Part shown: in pieces, positions 1-8,338 of the stretch
How positions within the stretch are numbered: position 1 is the first letter of the stretch
Layout of the letters: the number at the start of each line of letters is the position of its first letter
Source of the DNA: Flavobacteriales bacterium UBA7325
Lineage (GTDB): Bacteria > Bacteroidota > Bacteroidia > Flavobacteriales_D > Crocinitomicaceae
NCBI GenBank assembly: GCA_002471375.1
Contig: DKPV01000085.1
Location: 20,085 to 84,084 of the forward strand
DNA length: 64,000 bases
Reading direction: 5' to 3'
Notes under the pieces: model-generated
The model's input: only the letters and a program-made list of their open reading frames with translations
Told to the model about the DNA's origin: nothing
Database searches by the model: none
Translations under genes and position numbers: made by a program

Positions 1-549
1 CTTCTTGAAAAGGCATATGACCCAATGGTTGTTCGTTTCTTCATGATGCAAGCACATTATCGAAGCACACTGGATTTCACCTCAGAAGCACTCAATGCAT
101 CTGAAAAAGGGTATGCGAAACTTATAGAAGCCATGGACAGTTTGATGTCGTTGACTTCTTCTGATTCATCATCTGCCGATGTTGAAGGGCTGGTAGCTAA
201 GTTCTATGAAGCAATGAATGATGATTTCAATGCTCCAATTTTGGTATCACATTTATTTGACGCAGTTAAATTTATCAATTCAACGAAGGATGGAAAGGCG
301 ACAATCTCAGCTGCAGATCTGAGTCTTCTTCAAACTGAAATGAAGGTGTTCGTTCGTGACATTTTAGGACTTGCAAAAAGTTCCGAATCTGGCGAATCTC
401 GCCTAGATCCAGTCATGGATTTAATTCTTGACTTGCGTCAGGAGGCACGAGCAAATAAAGACTGGTCAACATCTGATAAAATACGTGACGGACTTGCCGG
501 TGCAGGAATCGTAGTTAAAGATTCTAAGGAAGGTACAAGCTGGAATTAG
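1..549 (+). CDS. cysS: Cysteinyl-tRNA synthetase, C-terminal part (cut by window edge)
   Basis: This is the 3' end of the enzyme that charges tRNA-Cys with cysteine. The frame is open from base 1 and encodes 182 residues. The first residues visible include RFFMMQAHYRSTLDF, the helix that follows the KMSKS loop in class I CysRS. After it come a DALR-type helical stretch (MNDDFNAP is typical) and a short C-terminal anticodon-binding tail with the usual pattern of Arg and Asp residues near LILDLRQEARANKDW. The catalytic HIGH and KMSKS motifs lie outside the window. The 143 bases between its stop and polA hold no gene I can support; the yidD gene that often follows cysS in this phylum is not there. 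Confidence 0.93.
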   Translation, partial: LLEKAYDPMVVRFFMMQAHYRSTLDFTSEALNASEKGYAKLIEAMDSLMSLTSSDSSSADVEGLVAKFYEAMNDDFNAPILVSHLFDAVKFINSTKDGKATISAADLSLLQTEMKVFVRDILGLAKSSESGESRLDPVMDLILDLRQEARANKDWSTSDKIRDGLAGAGIVVKDSKEGTSWN

Positions 550-692
550 GACTAAGCATCTGTTGTTTTTCTTGTTGATATCTTTCTCTGTTATTCGTGA
601 GATTTCATGGATGTGAATTGTCGCATCACCCGATTTATTCCTATTTTAGAAGCCTTGCCGAAAATTGGTGAAACACCTATTAATAGTTGATT

Positions 693-3509
693 ATGATTAC
701 TCCGGAACTCGATAAAAAACTCTTTCTTATCGATGCATATGCATTGATTTTCCGTGCCTATTTTGCATTTGCAAAGAACCCTAGAATAAACTCTAAGGGA
801 CAGAATACTTCTGCGGCTTTTGGATTTACAAACTCATTAATCGACATAATCAAGAATGAAAAACCAACCCATCTTGCTGTGGTTTTTGACCCTCCAGGAG
901 GATCCACAACTAGAAAAGATGAATTTCCGGAGTACAAAGCTCATCGAGATGAAACGCCCGAGGGAATCATCTCAATGATTCAACCAATAAAGGATATTAT
1001 TGCCGCATTTAATATACCTATAGTTCAGGTTGATGGGTATGAAGCGGATGACGTAATTGGAACCTTGGCTGTTCAAGCTGAAAAAGAAGGATTCACAACA
1101 TTTATGATGACGCCGGATAAGGATTTTGGACAATTGGTGACTGAGAAGTCTATGATGTTCAGACCGGGAAGAGGTGGAAATCCTGCCGAAATTTGGGGTG
1201 TAAAGGAAATCTGTGAACGTTTTGACGTGGCAAGAGTTGAACAGGTGATTGATGTTCTTGGTCTGCAAGGTGATGCCGCGGATAATATCCCTGGAATTCC
1301 TGGAATAGGTGCTAAAACAGCATCAAAACTTTTGAAGTTGTATGATTCTGTTGAGGGAATTATCGAGAACAGTGATCAACTTAAAGGTAAACAGAAGGAA
1401 AACATTGAAAATTTTGCAGAGCAAGGCATGATGTCGAAATCTTTAGCAACGATAATTATCGATGTTGATGTTGAATTACACGAAGAAGATTTAGTCGTTT
1501 CACCGTTTGATGCTGATAAGATTAAAGAAGTTTTTACAGAACTTGAATTTCGGAATTTAGCAAGAAGGGTTTTAGGAGAGGATATCGTTGTTAAAGCTGC
1601 CGCACCTGTTTCAAGCGGAAGTAGTTCTCCTCAGTTGGATTTGTTCGGTGCGCAAAGTTTAGTAGAGCAGCAAGAACCTAGAGAGACGACTGAATTTAAA
1701 ACCTTAGCTACGGAAAAGGCGAGTTATCATTTGATCACCAAGCCAGAGGAACGCAAAGAATTACTTGACTTATTGTTAAAGCAAAAATCCGTTTGTTTTG
1801 ATACTGAAACTGACAACATTGTTGCTCGTCATGCGAACGTAATTGGAATTTCCTTTTCCTTTAAAGAAAGAGAAGCTTACTATGTAGCTATTCCTCATAA
1901 TTACGACGACGCTAAGTCGATTGTTGAAGAGTTCAGGCCATTCTTCGAATCTCAAACGATTGAAAAGGTAGCACATAACTTGAAGTATGACCTCCAGGTA
2001 ATCAACCGATACAATGTTGATGTAATCGCACCGCTTTTCGACACGATGATTGCACACTATTTGATCAACCCGGAGTCGAAACAAAGCATGGACTTCTTGG
2101 CAGAATTATACTTGAATTATAAGCCAGTTTCGATAATATCGCTAATCGGTAAAAAAGGGAAGAATCAAGGAAACATGGCTGATCTAAAGCCTGAAGAGGT
2201 AAGTGATTATGCTTGTGAGGATGCTGATATTACTTGGCAGTTGAGAGAACTGTTTAAACCTCAAATTGAAAAAGAGCATTTAAGAGAGTTGTTTTACAAC
2301 ATGGAAATGCCGTTGCTCTCTGTTTTATCTGCAATGGAACAGGAAGGTATTGCAATTGATTCTGATGGGTTAATTAAGTACTCGGAAGAGCTTGGGACTA
2401 CGCTGGTGGACCTAGAGTCAAGTATTAAAGAAGAGGCAGGGATGGATTTTAATGTAGATTCTCCTCGTCAACTTGGACAAGTTCTATTTGATCATATGCA
2501 AATATCATCGAAGGCTAAAAAGACCAAGACAGGTCAATATGCCACTTCAGAAGATGTTTTACAGAAACACAAGAATGATCATGCAATTATTCCGATGATC
2601 CTTGATTATCGTCAGCTAAGAAAACTGAAAAGTACATACGTCGATCCGCTTCCAACTCTAATGGATGAAGATGACAAACGAATTCACACAACCTATATGC
2701 AAACGGTTGCAGCAACTGGGCGACTTAGTTCCCATAATCCGAATCTTCAGAACATTCCTATCCGAACAGATAAGGGTAAGGAGATTAGAAGAGCCTTTAT
2801 TCCAAGAGGTGAGGAATTCCAATTAATGGCAGCGGATTATTCGCAAATAGAACTTCGAATTATCGCGGCGCTAAGTGAGGATGAAGCAATGATTCATGCA
2901 TTCCAAAACGGACAGGATATTCACGCAGCAACTGCTGCAAAAGTATACGGGATCACAATTGATGATGTCACACGTGAACAACGTAGTGCAGCAAAAGCAG
3001 TAAACTTTGGAATCATCTATGGACAGTCTGCATTTGGTCTTGCTCAGAATCTTGGAATTTCAAGAAAAGAAGCTAAGCAAATTATCGATAGTTACTTTGA
3101 GCAATACAATACCATCAAGGCATACATGGATAACGCCGTTGCCGAAGCGCGCGATAAAGGCTACGTGGAGACAATAATGAAACGCCGTCGCTATCTTAAA
3201 GACATTAACTCTGCGAATGCAGTTGTGCGTGGGTTTGCGGAACGAAACGCAGTGAATGCGCCAATTCAAGGGTCTGCAGCGGATATTATTAAGCTCGCAA
3301 TGATTGGCGTGCACGGAGCGATGCAAGAGGAACAGGTGAAATCTAAAATGCTGCTTCAAGTGCACGATGAATTGGTATTTGATGTGCACGAGAGTGAGGT
3401 GGAAATGATGCAAAACCTTGTGAAAAAGGAAATGGAATCGGCTATAGAACTTGTTGTCCCAATGGAAGTTGAAATTGAAGTTGCTGATAACTGGTTAGAC
3501 GCTCACTAA
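693..3509 (+). CDS. polA: DNA polymerase I
   Basis: Family A DNA polymerase for Okazaki fragment processing and repair, 938 residues, the usual full length. Order of domains: N-terminal 5'-3' flap exonuclease (residues about 5-290, with GYEADDVIGT and the GIPGIGAKTA helix-hairpin-helix); a 3'-5' proofreading domain that looks active (D370 and E372 in FDTETD, then VAHNLKYD and YACEDAD); and the polymerase domain with motif A (D715 in AADYSQIEL), motif B (RSAAKAVNFGIIYG) and motif C (D892 in QVHDELV). I start at the ATG at 693; a TTG at 687 in the same frame is possible but gives no extra homology. Intact proofreading differs from Taq-like enzymes, which have lost these acidic residues. An 11-residue-scale gap separates it from the exporter gene downstream. 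Confidence 0.97.
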   Translation: MITPELDKKLFLIDAYALIFRAYFAFAKNPRINSKGQNTSAAFGFTNSLIDIIKNEKPTHLAVVFDPPGGSTTRKDEFPEYKAHRDETPEGIISMIQPIKDIIAAFNIPIVQVDGYEADDVIGTLAVQAEKEGFTTFMMTPDKDFGQLVTEKSMMFRPGRGGNPAEIWGVKEICERFDVARVEQVIDVLGLQGDAADNIPGIPGIGAKTASKLLKLYDSVEGIIENSDQLKGKQKENIENFAEQGMMSKSLATIIIDVDVELHEEDLVVSPFDADKIKEVFTELEFRNLARRVLGEDIVVKAAAPVSSGSSSPQLDLFGAQSLVEQQEPRETTEFKTLATEKASYHLITKPEERKELLDLLLKQKSVCFDTETDNIVARHANVIGISFSFKEREAYYVAIPHNYDDAKSIVEEFRPFFESQTIEKVAHNLKYDLQVINRYNVDVIAPLFDTMIAHYLINPESKQSMDFLAELYLNYKPVSIISLIGKKGKNQGNMADLKPEEVSDYACEDADITWQLRELFKPQIEKEHLRELFYNMEMPLLSVLSAMEQEGIAIDSDGLIKYSEELGTTLVDLESSIKEEAGMDFNVDSPRQLGQVLFDHMQISSKAKKTKTGQYATSEDVLQKHKNDHAIIPMILDYRQLRKLKSTYVDPLPTLMDEDDKRIHTTYMQTVAATGRLSSHNPNLQNIPIRTDKGKEIRRAFIPRGEEFQLMAADYSQIELRIIAALSEDEAMIHAFQNGQDIHAATAAKVYGITIDDVTREQRSAAKAVNFGIIYGQSAFGLAQNLGISRKEAKQIIDSYFEQYNTIKAYMDNAVAEARDKGYVETIMKRRRYLKDINSANAVVRGFAERNAVNAPIQGSAADIIKLAMIGVHGAMQEEQVKSKMLLQVHDELVFDVHESEVEMMQNLVKKEMESAIELVVPMEVEIEVADNWLDAH

Positions 3510-3519
3510 GTCATTATTC

Positions 3520-5715
3520 ATGACGAGATCTAAGTGGCTTATTGTTTTGGGAACCTATCTCGTGATAGGTGTAGGTTTTTACCTCGGAACTAAGCTCACT
3601 GTAGATTTAAGTTTGACAACACTCAGTTCGACTGAAAGTGAAGAGTACAAGAACTATCAAGCATACACGAACAAATTTCCGACACAAGGCGGGGGGATTG
3701 TAGTTTCTCTCAAATTAAATACGGGGTTCAATAGCCGTTTAGAATTCGAGAACATAAACCAAATTTGTCTAAAATTGGCTCGTCAATCTGGATGCTCGTC
3801 GGTATCATCTTTGACCAATGTCGAATTGCCTGAAAAGACTGGTTTCGGAATCAGGAAGAAGAATATTATGAAGTTGAATTCTGAAGCTTCATTTACAAAG
3901 TCTTACGACAGACTGGATGACTACCCCGATGTAACACCTAAGTTCTTATCATCAAACCGTAAGGCAATTAGGGTTTTTGTTTCGGTTGGAGAAGGTGGAA
4001 TATCAAGATCTATACTTGAGAACATCCTGGATGAATTTGAGTTTGATGAGGTCCATCTCTCTGGTCAGAAATATATCGCGGATGATGCCGAGAAGAAACT
4101 CTCGTTCGATAGATTTTGGTTGCCAATAATTTCTAGTCTTGTATTACTATTGCTATTCCATATCTGGTTCCAAGATCTGCGAAGTCTGCTTGTTATTATT
4201 ACAATTCTTGCATTAAACAGCGCTCTGGTTAGCATGATATTTTGGATTTCAAATACTGATATCGGAATACTCACTGCTACAGTTCCTATATTGATAATAG
4301 TGTTGTCATTTTGTGATATCGTACATGTCATCCATCGCTACAAAAAGCAGGACGATGCGATGCCAACAGAGAAGCGAATACTCGCAACGACTAAGCCGCT
4401 CCGATTGTCGCTATGGTTAACTTCGCTGACAACCTTCGTTGCTTTTGCACTGTTTCTTTTAAGCGGTGTTGATGAGATTATTGACCTTGCAATTGTGACA
4501 TGCTGTGGAATAATAATCGCATATTTGACTGCTCGATTTGTGCTTCCGGTTTTCATCGTCACATTTGGCGTCACTAACTTCAAACATAAAGAGGCATTTA
4601 TTGGCTTGAGTAAAGCATTGATCAAACTTAAAAATTCGTATCGAGCATTGGCATTCATGGCTATTTTGATACTGGCGGCCATGGTTGCAATCGTGATGAG
4701 TACGCTAAAGATTGATGATTCGTTTCATTACAGATTGGGTCCCGATACACCAATAGGAAAAGCGATGCGCTTCAATGACGAATATTTCGATGGAACTCGG
4801 TCCATTGAAGTTGTGGTCTCTAATGACAATGTTCTAACAGCTCAGACTATCAAGAAGGTTGATCAAATTGGGACATACCTGAAAGAGGAATATGGTTGCC
4901 GTACAGTGTTCAGTGTGAATAGCGTCATTAAACGCTTAAATCGATTTAACGCGCATGGCGCAAGGTCTGAATACAGAATACCCGATACGCTTAATTGTAC
5001 CTTATTTCAACAAGTGTTGAAGTACAAAGAGGAGTTGGGTTTAGGTAATGCAGTGAGTTCCGATCAAAGAACATTGCGGATCATTGGCCGTTTGCCCGAC
5101 ATTGGGAGTGCGGAAGCAACGAAACGAAACGTGGCTCTAGTCAATTTTTTAAAGGGAGTAGAAACGGAAGATACCAAAGTGTTCACAAGTGGATTCTCGT
5201 ACGTAAATGATCAAACAACGAATCGGGTAACGATGTTCATCTTACTTGGAATTATATTGAGTTTATTAGTTGCGGGAACTGTTTCCGGGATTGTGTTTCG
5301 ATCGTGGAAAATTGCTCTGATTTCAATCCTTCCAAATTTGTTTCCACTTCTTGGGGCACTTCTTTTCATTGAATGTTTGGGCGTTGGATTAAATACAACT
5401 TCGGTCATGGCGTTATCTATCCTTTTAGGACTCTCTCTTGATGACACGATCTATTTTCTAAGCAGCAATTTTGACAAGGGTTCAAGAAAGATTACTTCAA
5501 TGAAAATTGAGAGAAGTTTGAAAGAGAATACGTTTCCGGTGATGGTAACTTCTCTCATATTGGTTGCAGGATTTTTTATTTTAGCACTTTCAGGATTTCA
5601 GTCAAATAGAAATATTGGTTTACTCGTAGGGGGCATGTTATTAATTGCAGTAATTTCGGACCTTCTTATCTTACCCGCACTATTAGGACTGATTACGAAA
5701 TCTAAAGACGACTAA
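3520..5715 (+). CDS. MMPL/RND-superfamily transporter
   Basis: Integral membrane protein of 731 residues in the RND superfamily, MMPL branch, which exports lipids or other hydrophobic molecules using the proton gradient. It shows the duplicated layout of the family: one N-terminal membrane helix (about 6-24), a periplasmic domain, a helix bundle (about 199-330, with ILSFCDIVHVIHRYKK like the sterol-sensing core), another single helix near 376, a second periplasmic domain, and a second bundle (about 569-725, with GLSLDDTIYFLS). The acidic residues inside the bundles fit proton coupling. The next gene, a glycosyltransferase, begins one base after its stop, so the two are probably co-translated; the substrate may be a glycolipid made by that enzyme, but this is inference. 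Confidence 0.85.
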   Translation: MTRSKWLIVLGTYLVIGVGFYLGTKLTVDLSLTTLSSTESEEYKNYQAYTNKFPTQGGGIVVSLKLNTGFNSRLEFENINQICLKLARQSGCSSVSSLTNVELPEKTGFGIRKKNIMKLNSEASFTKSYDRLDDYPDVTPKFLSSNRKAIRVFVSVGEGGISRSILENILDEFEFDEVHLSGQKYIADDAEKKLSFDRFWLPIISSLVLLLLFHIWFQDLRSLLVIITILALNSALVSMIFWISNTDIGILTATVPILIIVLSFCDIVHVIHRYKKQDDAMPTEKRILATTKPLRLSLWLTSLTTFVAFALFLLSGVDEIIDLAIVTCCGIIIAYLTARFVLPVFIVTFGVTNFKHKEAFIGLSKALIKLKNSYRALAFMAILILAAMVAIVMSTLKIDDSFHYRLGPDTPIGKAMRFNDEYFDGTRSIEVVVSNDNVLTAQTIKKVDQIGTYLKEEYGCRTVFSVNSVIKRLNRFNAHGARSEYRIPDTLNCTLFQQVLKYKEELGLGNAVSSDQRTLRIIGRLPDIGSAEATKRNVALVNFLKGVETEDTKVFTSGFSYVNDQTTNRVTMFILLGIILSLLVAGTVSGIVFRSWKIALISILPNLFPLLGALLFIECLGVGLNTTSVMALSILLGLSLDDTIYFLSSNFDKGSRKITSMKIERSLKENTFPVMVTSLILVAGFFILALSGFQSNRNIGLLVGGMLLIAVISDLLILPALLGLITKSKDD

Positions 5716-5716
5716 A

Positions 5717-7177
5717 TTGGAACCAACAATATTGATTATCTACGTTGTTGTTAGCATGACACTCGTCATCTATAGCCTCGTAGAGTTTTCATTATTGGTC
5801 AATTTTTGGTTTCGAAAAAACAAGCATAAGAAACGAGAGTGGAAGGAGCTTCCAATGGTGACCATTCAGCTTCCAATGTACAATGAATCATTCGTTGTAG
5901 AAAGACTGATCGATCGGATCACGGAAATGAATTACCCGAAAGATAAATTGGAAATTCAGATCCTCGATGATTCAAATGATGATACGGTCGGTAAGGCTAA
6001 ACGGAAAGTAGCCTACTACCAAGAAAAAGGTTTTGATATCCAGTATATCCAACGTGAAGATCGTGTCGGGTTTAAGGCAGGTGCTTTAGATTATGGTTTG
6101 AAAACAGCCAAGGGGGAATTCGTTGCAATTTTTGATGCTGATTTTTTACCGTCTACTGAGTTTTTGAATGATATCTTGCCCTATTTTGTTCATGAAAAGG
6201 TGGGGGTTGTGCAGTCTCGCTGGACCTATATTAATGAGGATTATTCTTTCTTGACGCGCTTACAAACAGTAATCCTAAACACGCATTTTTCGGTTGAACA
6301 GCAAGGGAGAAATAGAAGTGGGGCCTACATCAATTTTAATGGAACCGCCGGGATTTGGAGAGTATCTTGCATTGCGGATGCAGGCGGATGGCATGCGGAT
6401 ACACTTACTGAGGATCTTGACTTGAGTTTTAGAGCACAAATCAACGGGTGGAAGTTTGTCTACGCCCACGAGATAGAATCACCTTCTGAGCTTCCTGTTA
6501 CCCTTCCGGGTTATAAGGTGCAGCAGTTTCGCTGGTCCAAAGGTGCAGCTGAGTGCGCACGAAAAAACATTCCTGGATTACTTAAATCGAGGGCGCCTAG
6601 TTTCTGGGCTAAGATGATTGGATCATTTCACCTGTTGAACAGTTCAATGTATTTGATTATCATAATGTTTGTTCTCTTATCTGTCCCGATGACGTATGTG
6701 GTTCAAAACCTCTCTAAGGACTCATGGATCTATGCCCTTTTCCCGTACTTCTTGTCAACAAATTTGCTTCTCTTCATGGTGTTTGCAGGCGGAAGTTTAT
6801 CGTCAAGTAAGAATGTTGGTATGGACATACTGCGTTTTCCTTTCGTTTTCATCGGTTTTATTGTGATCAATATGGGGATCTCATTATACATGTCGATGGG
6901 TATTGTAGAGGGATATATCGGGAAAAAGTCTGACTTTATTCGAACTCCAAAGTTCAATATCATTGCTAAAAAGAAAGCTGAAAAGACAGAAAAGTATAAT
7001 AAGATCAAAATCAAACCTCTGCTAATTTTTGAGTTTTTCTTCTTGGGGTATGGCATTTTTCAGATTATTTATGCGCTTAAACTTGGGAATATACCTATGG
7101 CATTATTCGGGTTAATGTTTGCATTAGGTTTTGGTATTAATGCGGGCTCAACGGTATACCATTCTACTAGAAACTAG
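5717..7177 (+). CDS. Processive family 2 glycosyltransferase, cellulose-synthase-like
   Basis: Membrane-bound glycosyltransferase of 486 residues. An N-terminal helix (about 5-27) is followed by a cytosolic GT-A domain with the full family motif set: DDSNDDT (about 83), FDADF (about 138, the DxD metal/nucleotide site), EDLDLSFR (about 231) and QQFRW (about 268, the QxxRW motif of processive GT2 enzymes). At least four membrane helices follow (between about 295 and 395 and near the C-terminus). Start is TTG at 5717, chosen because it lies one base after the upstream stop and no better ATG exists. The set resembles bacterial glucosyl/mannosyl transferases that build beta-glycans or glycosylate lipids; the product cannot be told from sequence alone. 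Coupled to the MMPL exporter before it. Confidence 0.85.
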   Translation: MEPTILIIYVVVSMTLVIYSLVEFSLLVNFWFRKNKHKKREWKELPMVTIQLPMYNESFVVERLIDRITEMNYPKDKLEIQILDDSNDDTVGKAKRKVAYYQEKGFDIQYIQREDRVGFKAGALDYGLKTAKGEFVAIFDADFLPSTEFLNDILPYFVHEKVGVVQSRWTYINEDYSFLTRLQTVILNTHFSVEQQGRNRSGAYINFNGTAGIWRVSCIADAGGWHADTLTEDLDLSFRAQINGWKFVYAHEIESPSELPVTLPGYKVQQFRWSKGAAECARKNIPGLLKSRAPSFWAKMIGSFHLLNSSMYLIIIMFVLLSVPMTYVVQNLSKDSWIYALFPYFLSTNLLLFMVFAGGSLSSSKNVGMDILRFPFVFIGFIVINMGISLYMSMGIVEGYIGKKSDFIRTPKFNIIAKKKAEKTEKYNKIKIKPLLIFEFFFLGYGIFQIIYALKLGNIPMALFGLMFALGFGINAGSTVYHSTRN

Positions 7178-7225
7178 TTCGCGATTTCAAAGATTGATTA
7201 TATAAAGTTTCTCTATATTCACGAC

Positions 7226-8338
7226 ATGAAATTACACGCCTTAATTCTCCTTTCAACTGCTCTATTATTCAGCTGTTCTGATCAAAAAGTGAATGAATCA
7301 ACTCAATTGAATGGGGACAATTCTGAGCAATTGGAGCCATTAAGATTGAACCTCGAACATGCCGAGCGCTTGTTAGAATTACCGCTTTCCTGTATTGATA
7401 TTGAGTATCCCAATAAGTTGAACCAGGTGATCGCTGGCGAGGAGGATTTGAAATCTCCAGACAAGCTTCACCCTGCATTTTATGGGTGCTTTGATTGGCA
7501 CTCTGCAGTTCATGGTCATTGGTCACTCGTGAAATTGGCTAAAACCTATCCTGAGTTGAAGGAGAAGGATCAGATTTTTGAGGGACTATTAAAACACATT
7601 TCAAAAGAGAATATTGATGGCGAGACAGCATATTTTCAGCATTCTTTAAGTCATAATTTTGAAAGGACATATGGCTGGGCATGGTTACTCAAATTAGCAG
7701 ACGAGCTCCACACTTGGAATGATCCTAAAGCACGTATTCTTGAGCAAAATTTGAAGCCACTTACGGACCTGATTGCAGAGCGTACCATTGAATTTCTTCC
7801 GAAACTACATTATCCCATACGCGCAGGAACGCATACAAATACCGCATTTGCACTGTGCATGATCTATGATTATGCGCTTACGAGTGGCAATGATGAGCTG
7901 AAGGACGCGGTTTCCGGTCGTGCCAAAGCTTTTTATGGCAACGATGTGGATTGCCCACTAACATGGGAACCAAGTGGGTATGATTTCCTTTCACCATGTT
8001 TAGAAGAAGCAAACATTATGCGCCGGGTGCTACCAAAACCTGAATTTGCAACTTGGCTAGATAGGTTCTTGCCTCAGTTAAAGTCAAGCGATTATAAATT
8101 GGATCCAGGTTTTGTCTCAGATCGTTCAGATGGACATCTCGTGCACTTGGACGGGTTGAACTTTAGCCGAGCTTGGTGCTTATTTGGAATAGCCAAAACG
8201 CTACCAGAGGATTATGGACATTTGATAGCTATCGGAAATGAACATATCGAGTATTCACTTCCTAATCTTGTTGGTGATTCATACGAAGGGGGGCATTGGC
8301 TAGCGAGTTTCGCCCTTCTGGCACTTAGTGATGAGTAG
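7226..8338 (+). CDS. DUF2891-like lipoprotein
   Basis: Predicted lipoprotein of 370 residues. The N-terminus has a signal peptide ending in a lipobox (ALLFSC, Cys at 17), followed by a Ser/Asn-rich linker. The mature part is an all-helical protein matching what I know of DUF2891: HPAFYGCFDWHSAVHGHW near residue 91, a later AGTHTNTAFAL, and DFLSPCLEEANIM. The repeated His and Asp residues in helices recall alpha/alpha-barrel glycan-active enzymes, but no activity is established to my knowledge. The gene stands alone; its TAG stop is immediately next to the stop of the convergent helicase gene, with no spacer for a terminator. Confidence 0.75.
   Translation: MKLHALILLSTALLFSCSDQKVNESTQLNGDNSEQLEPLRLNLEHAERLLELPLSCIDIEYPNKLNQVIAGEEDLKSPDKLHPAFYGCFDWHSAVHGHWSLVKLAKTYPELKEKDQIFEGLLKHISKENIDGETAYFQHSLSHNFERTYGWAWLLKLADELHTWNDPKARILEQNLKPLTDLIAERTIEFLPKLHYPIRAGTHTNTAFALCMIYDYALTSGNDELKDAVSGRAKAFYGNDVDCPLTWEPSGYDFLSPCLEEANIMRRVLPKPEFATWLDRFLPQLKSSDYKLDPGFVSDRSDGHLVHLDGLNFSRAWCLFGIAKTLPEDYGHLIAIGNEHIEYSLPNLVGDSYEGGHWLASFALLALSDE

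Noticed and set aside
608..691. 28-codon frame between cysS and polA as a yidD-like gene
   Set aside because: yidD often follows cysS, but the translation (NCRITRFIPIL) lacks the GPNCRFTPTCS core and is too short.
687..692. TTG start two codons before the polA ATG
   Set aside because: It adds only two residues, and the ATG at 693 is the simpler start.
4338..4682. 114-codon minus-strand frame
   Set aside because: Antisense to the membrane bundle of the MMPL transporter; no features of its own.
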